NCBI GenBank assembly: GCA_022819985.1
Contig: JAJEGH010000016.1
Coordinates: 99,850 to 163,849 of the forward strand
Direction of reading: 5' to 3'
Length of the DNA: 64,000 nucleotides
From: Alphaproteobacteria bacterium
GTDB taxonomy: Bacteria > Pseudomonadota > Alphaproteobacteria > Bin65
Made by a program: the position numbers and the translations under genes. The notes under the pieces were generated by a model, which was not told the origin of the DNA, did not search any database, and saw only the letters and a program-made list of their open reading frames with translations. Positions 60,956 to 64,000 of the stretch are shown piece after piece (position 1 is the stretch's first letter; every line of letters begins with the position of its first letter).

Positions 60956-63781
60956 CTACTCGGCGGCCTGGGCGAAGGCGGCGGTGGCGATGTTGCCGTC
61001 GTAGGAGCCCATTTCCTCCACGGCGAGCGGCTTCTGGAGATGTTTCTCCGACGCCTTGTAGACCTTGACGCACACGATGTCGGAGCCGGAGCCGGTCGAA
61101 TCGGTGAGCTTGAGCGAGATGTCGGTCACGCTGTTGAGGCTCGGCCGGTTCAGATCCTTGGCGAAGGGCGTCTTCCAGTGGTCGAACTGGCCGATCATCA
61201 GGACCGTGTCCGGCCGGATGCCCTCGCGCAGCACGGCCGGGCCCTCCGTGCGCCCGGTGACCGATTCGACGACGACCTGCTCGCCGTCTTCGATCCCCAG
61301 CTCCTGCGCCCGGCGGCGGTTGATCACGACGCCGCTGTGGCCGGCGATGTTATCGGCGACCTCGGCGATCAGCGGCAGGCCGACATTGGCGCCCCAGGCA
61401 TACTGGAAGGAGCGGGCGGTCAGCGCCCAGAACGGGTATTCCGCCGGTTCGCGCCCGAAATCGCGGACATAATCCTCCCAGATTTCCGGGAAGGATTCGT
61501 AGGTCGGCATGAACTCGTATTCGCGCAGCTGGGTCTCCCACCAGTCGACGCCGATTTCGCCGAGGCGCAGCGCCAACTCCTGGCCGTGCCGGGTCAACCG
61601 TTCCTGATAGGGCAGCTCGAAACGGAGATTCTGCTCTTCCAATGCCGGATAGATGTACCAGTCGAGCTGGTTGTAGTCCTTGAGCATGTAGCCGTGCTCG
61701 CGGAACCAGTCGAGGTCGCGGACTTCCGCGCCGCCCGTCATGTCCCACGACGCGGCCTTGCACATGTTGTCCCAGACGGTCTCCGACTCCGGCGGCTCGC
61801 CGGCAGGCAGGCTGAAATCGTACTTGCCGGGCCGCGCCAGCTTCGTGCCCGCCGCGCCGCCGTTGATGGCGCCGATATAGGCGTCGAGGATGCCCGCCTC
61901 CTGGGCGAAGCGGGTCATGATGTCCGACATGTCCATCGTGTCGTTGACCGGCTCGATCGCCCTGGCGCGGATCGTCCAGCCTTCGTGATGCCAGAAATTC
62001 TCCTGGAACTTGGTGCCGCCGATGCGGATCAACTGGGTCGATTCCAGGTCTGTCGATTCCGGCAGGAGCACATCGGCGAAATGGTTGGTCTCGTCCATCG
62101 TGTAGGCGAAGGCGACGATGAACGGGAACTCGGCCAGTCGCTTCGAGACCTCCGGCGCGTTCCACGAGCTGATCGACGGGTTGGTGCGGTAGCACATCCA
62201 GATGTCCGGCGGATCGTGGCGCGGCCAGCTCTTCGGCTGGTGCTTCTGGAACAGCCAGGGCAGGTGCGCCGGCCCCAGCGCCGGCGACCACGGGCTGTCC
62301 GAGACCAGCGGCACCAGCGTCTTGTAGGCGTTGCGGATATGGGGATCGCGGTTCCAGGCGTTCGACGACGTTGCGTTGAACTGGTAGCGCATGAAGCCGT
62401 CTTCGCCCGGCAGCACCGAGCCGACGCGCGAGGCTGCCGGCCGCACCAGCTTCACCGCCGTGCCCAGCGTGCCGCCCGGGACCTCGAGCGCGCCGACCAG
62501 CACGGCCAGCATGGTGCGCGCCCAGCAGGTGTGGTAGCCGCCCCAGCCATTGTTGACGCTCTTGCCGAGCAGGATGGCGACCGGCCGGAACGGTAGCGTC
62601 TTGCCCTCGATCTCGATGGTCTCGCCGACGCAGGCATGGGCGATATACTCGTCGGCGACCCGCCGGATGGTCCCGGCCGGCACCTCGCACTCGGCCTCGG
62701 CCCATTCCGGCGTGTATTGCGCCATCAGGTCGAGCATGAGCTGGAAGGACGGTTTGGCCGCTACGCCCTTATGGTCCCAGCGCTTGTTGTCCGGCCCCAG
62801 CTCGTAGCCGTCGACCTCGTAGGCGCCTTCCATGGCAGGGTCGCCGATTTCGGCGTCGTAGGGTTTCGCCGTGCCGTCGGCAGCGTCCCAGATCAGCGGC
62901 CTGCCGTCGGGATCGCGCACGAAAAAGCCGTTGGGGCCGACCAGATAGGGCGAGTTCGAGCGGTTCTTGAGGAATGGCACGTCGCAAACGTCCGCCCAGC
63001 CGCGCTCGTGCACGATCCGGTGGATCAGGGCGAACAGGAAGGCGGCGTCGGTCTTCGGCTTGATCGGCACCCATTCGGCCGACGCCGCCGCCGTGATCGA
63101 CATGTGGGGCTCGACATGGACGCGCTTGGCGCCGCGCGCCCGTGCGTTGGCCTCGCGCCAGATGCCGACGACGCCGGACTGCGCCTCCGTGTTCGCGCCA
63201 CAGTTCAGGATGAAGTTCACATAGGGCGTATCCGGCGCCACGATGAAGGCGCGGTGCCAAAGCTCGCCGTAGAGATGCTCCGAGTGGTAGCACTTCACGC
63301 CCTGGCCGGCGCCGAAGCCCTGGTCGATCGGCCCCCAAGCCGCCATGAAGGCCGGGAAGGTGCCCATATACTGCACCGGCGTGCCGCCGCCGCCGGTCGA
63401 GGTCGCCAGGCGCGGATGGCCGTTCTCGTTGACCAGCCCCCTGGCGCGCACCGCGCGGAATTTCTCGCCGATGATGCCGAAGGCCTCCTCCCAGGAGATC
63501 GGCACGAAGCCCGGATCCTCGTCCCGCCCCTTGTTCGGGTTGGTCCGCTTCATCGGCTGCTTGATCCGGTTCGGATTGTACGTCTTCTGGATCAGGCCGA
63601 ACGCCTTGACGCAGACCCGGCCGCCGCCGGGATGCTCGTCCATGATATCGAAATTGGCTTCCAGCCGTTCCGCCACGCCGTTGCGCACGGTGACTTTCGC
63701 CAGGTCCGGCCCCGCTACGCACTGGTAGCAGTAGAACGGCACCTTTTTGACATCGTCTGCGGATGCGTCGGCTTTGGCCAT
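60956..63781 (-). CDS. molybdopterin-dependent oxidoreductase, catalytic subunit (CISM family)
   Basis: The 941-residue protein is a DMSO-reductase-superfamily catalytic subunit: N-terminal FYCYQC, PISWEEAFGIIGEKF, molybdopterin-guanine-dinucleotide-binding segments, and the C-terminal molydopterin-binding domain (FWALTARSFQYAWGANVGLP...GHSGVVINRRRAQELGI). Of the four N-terminal cluster cysteines only three are found (Cys18, Cys21, Cys57); the expected third is Pro25. Cys164 (VKCYHSEH) is a candidate molybdenum ligand. It has no Tat signal, so the enzyme should face the cytoplasm. The iron-sulfur/membrane partner follows on the same strand, separated by 102 bp. Confidence 0.93.
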   Translation of the reverse strand: MAKADASADDVKKVPFYCYQCVAGPDLAKVTVRNGVAERLEANFDIMDEHPGGGRVCVKAFGLIQKTYNPNRIKQPMKRTNPNKGRDEDPGFVPISWEEAFGIIGEKFRAVRARGLVNENGHPRLATSTGGGGTPVQYMGTFPAFMAAWGPIDQGFGAGQGVKCYHSEHLYGELWHRAFIVAPDTPYVNFILNCGANTEAQSGVVGIWREANARARGAKRVHVEPHMSITAAASAEWVPIKPKTDAAFLFALIHRIVHERGWADVCDVPFLKNRSNSPYLVGPNGFFVRDPDGRPLIWDAADGTAKPYDAEIGDPAMEGAYEVDGYELGPDNKRWDHKGVAAKPSFQLMLDLMAQYTPEWAEAECEVPAGTIRRVADEYIAHACVGETIEIEGKTLPFRPVAILLGKSVNNGWGGYHTCWARTMLAVLVGALEVPGGTLGTAVKLVRPAASRVGSVLPGEDGFMRYQFNATSSNAWNRDPHIRNAYKTLVPLVSDSPWSPALGPAHLPWLFQKHQPKSWPRHDPPDIWMCYRTNPSISSWNAPEVSKRLAEFPFIVAFAYTMDETNHFADVLLPESTDLESTQLIRIGGTKFQENFWHHEGWTIRARAIEPVNDTMDMSDIMTRFAQEAGILDAYIGAINGGAAGTKLARPGKYDFSLPAGEPPESETVWDNMCKAASWDMTGGAEVRDLDWFREHGYMLKDYNQLDWYIYPALEEQNLRFELPYQERLTRHGQELALRLGEIGVDWWETQLREYEFMPTYESFPEIWEDYVRDFGREPAEYPFWALTARSFQYAWGANVGLPLIAEVADNIAGHSGVVINRRRAQELGIEDGEQVVVESVTGRTEGPAVLREGIRPDTVLMIGQFDHWKTPFAKDLNRPSLNSVTDISLKLTDSTGSGSDIVCVKVYKASEKHLQKPLAVEEMGSYDGNIATAAFAQAAE

Positions 63782-63941
63782 GGTCGATATCCGGTCGGAA
63801 GGAAGGGCGCGCAGGAGAATAGCACGCTTTGCGCCCGGCAGTTAAACCTTGGGCAGTTAAGGTGACGTACGAGGTTATGTGTCAGTGGCGGGAGGGGGTA
63901 CTCCCTGTGGTTAGCCAACAACCGCATAGAGGAGCACCCCC

Positions 63942-64000
63942 ATGCCACAGCGCGCTGCGACGATCGAGAGTTTACCGATGGCCTTCGAGGTCGTGAAGGA
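63942..64000 (+). CDS. start of an unidentified gene, cut by the window end
   Basis: An ATG at 63942 preceded by GAGGAG at good spacing opens a frame reading MPQRAATIESLPMAFEVVK to the window edge. Nineteen codons are too few to name the family. The plain, repeat-free upstream sequence with GGGAGGGGG could be the edge of an insertion sequence, but this cannot be judged here. Confidence 0.4.
   Translation, partial: MPQRAATIESLPMAFEVVK

Noticed and set aside
59180..62596. Very long open frame (about 1138 codons) on the plus strand
   Set aside because: It is antisense to the molybdoenzyme genes; high GC makes such shadow frames common, and the product is Arg/Ala/Gly-rich with no domain.

Overview
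This 64 kb window is high-GC DNA from an alphaproteobacterial chromosome, most like Rhodospirillales or a neighbouring order. Support for this comes from the run rpmH-rnpA-yidD-yidC-engB-argB with a HAD nucleotidase, the class II-type aroA, the pairing of a DUF1674 (SDHAF4-like) gene with rsmB, rpe and a heparinase-like gene, the ffs-dnaX-ybaB-recR block, and the TauE/SafE plus TIGR02186 pair. No rRNA or tRNA gene was seen. Genes are closely packed, many overlap by 1-4 bases, and non-ATG starts are common: GTG for rpmH, TTG for pgsA, CTG for the 3-hydroxyacyl-CoA dehydrogenase and ATA for infC.

Layout. 1-5.9 kb: 3' part of aroA, class II aldolase, BASS transporter, phosphatase, an orphan ABC ATPase and an oxidoreductase. 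6-9.5 kb: YifB-type AAA protein and two tandem M48 lipoprotein peptidases. 9.5-15 kb: the rpmH-to-argB block on the minus strand. 15.4-19.5 kb: VTT membrane protein, histidine kinase, panB-panC. 19.5-25.3 kb: two tandem EamA transporters, gpt, zinc alcohol dehydrogenase, alpha/beta hydrolase, group 4 glycosyltransferase. 25.4-32.1 kb: an accessory block with glycosyltransferases, a DUF3800 protein, an FkbM methyltransferase and a two-gene Septu-type defence system (PtuA ATPase plus PtuB HNH nuclease). A 36-bp direct repeat marks both edges of this block, and it is followed by a repeat-rich stretch. 32.5-36.3 kb: a threonine-rich leader peptide with attenuator, thrS, infC, and a Phd/VapC toxin-antitoxin pair. 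36.4-46 kb: BtuF-like protein, recR, ybaB, dnaX, the small SRP RNA, a calcium/sodium exchanger, an SDR-folB pair, uvrC, pgsA. 46-57 kb: etfB-etfA-3-hydroxyacyl-CoA dehydrogenase, DUF1674, rsmB, rpe, heparinase, ubiA, TauE/SafE, TIGR02186, Usp. 56.8-63.8 kb: a beta-hydroxyacid dehydrogenase, cyclophilin, HIT protein, and a cytoplasm-facing molybdoenzyme operon with fused iron-sulfur and membrane subunits.

Most of the window is housekeeping. The most notable items are: (1) a 19-residue leader peptide with 8 threonines, apparently translated from the very 5' end of its mRNA, with pairing segments and an intrinsic terminator ahead of thrS; (2) the Septu pair inside a repeat-bounded accessory block; (3) an ATA initiation codon for infC; (4) a molybdoenzyme catalytic subunit that keeps only three of the four usual N-terminal cluster cysteines; and (5) many 9-16 bp tandem duplications at gene ends and in linkers.
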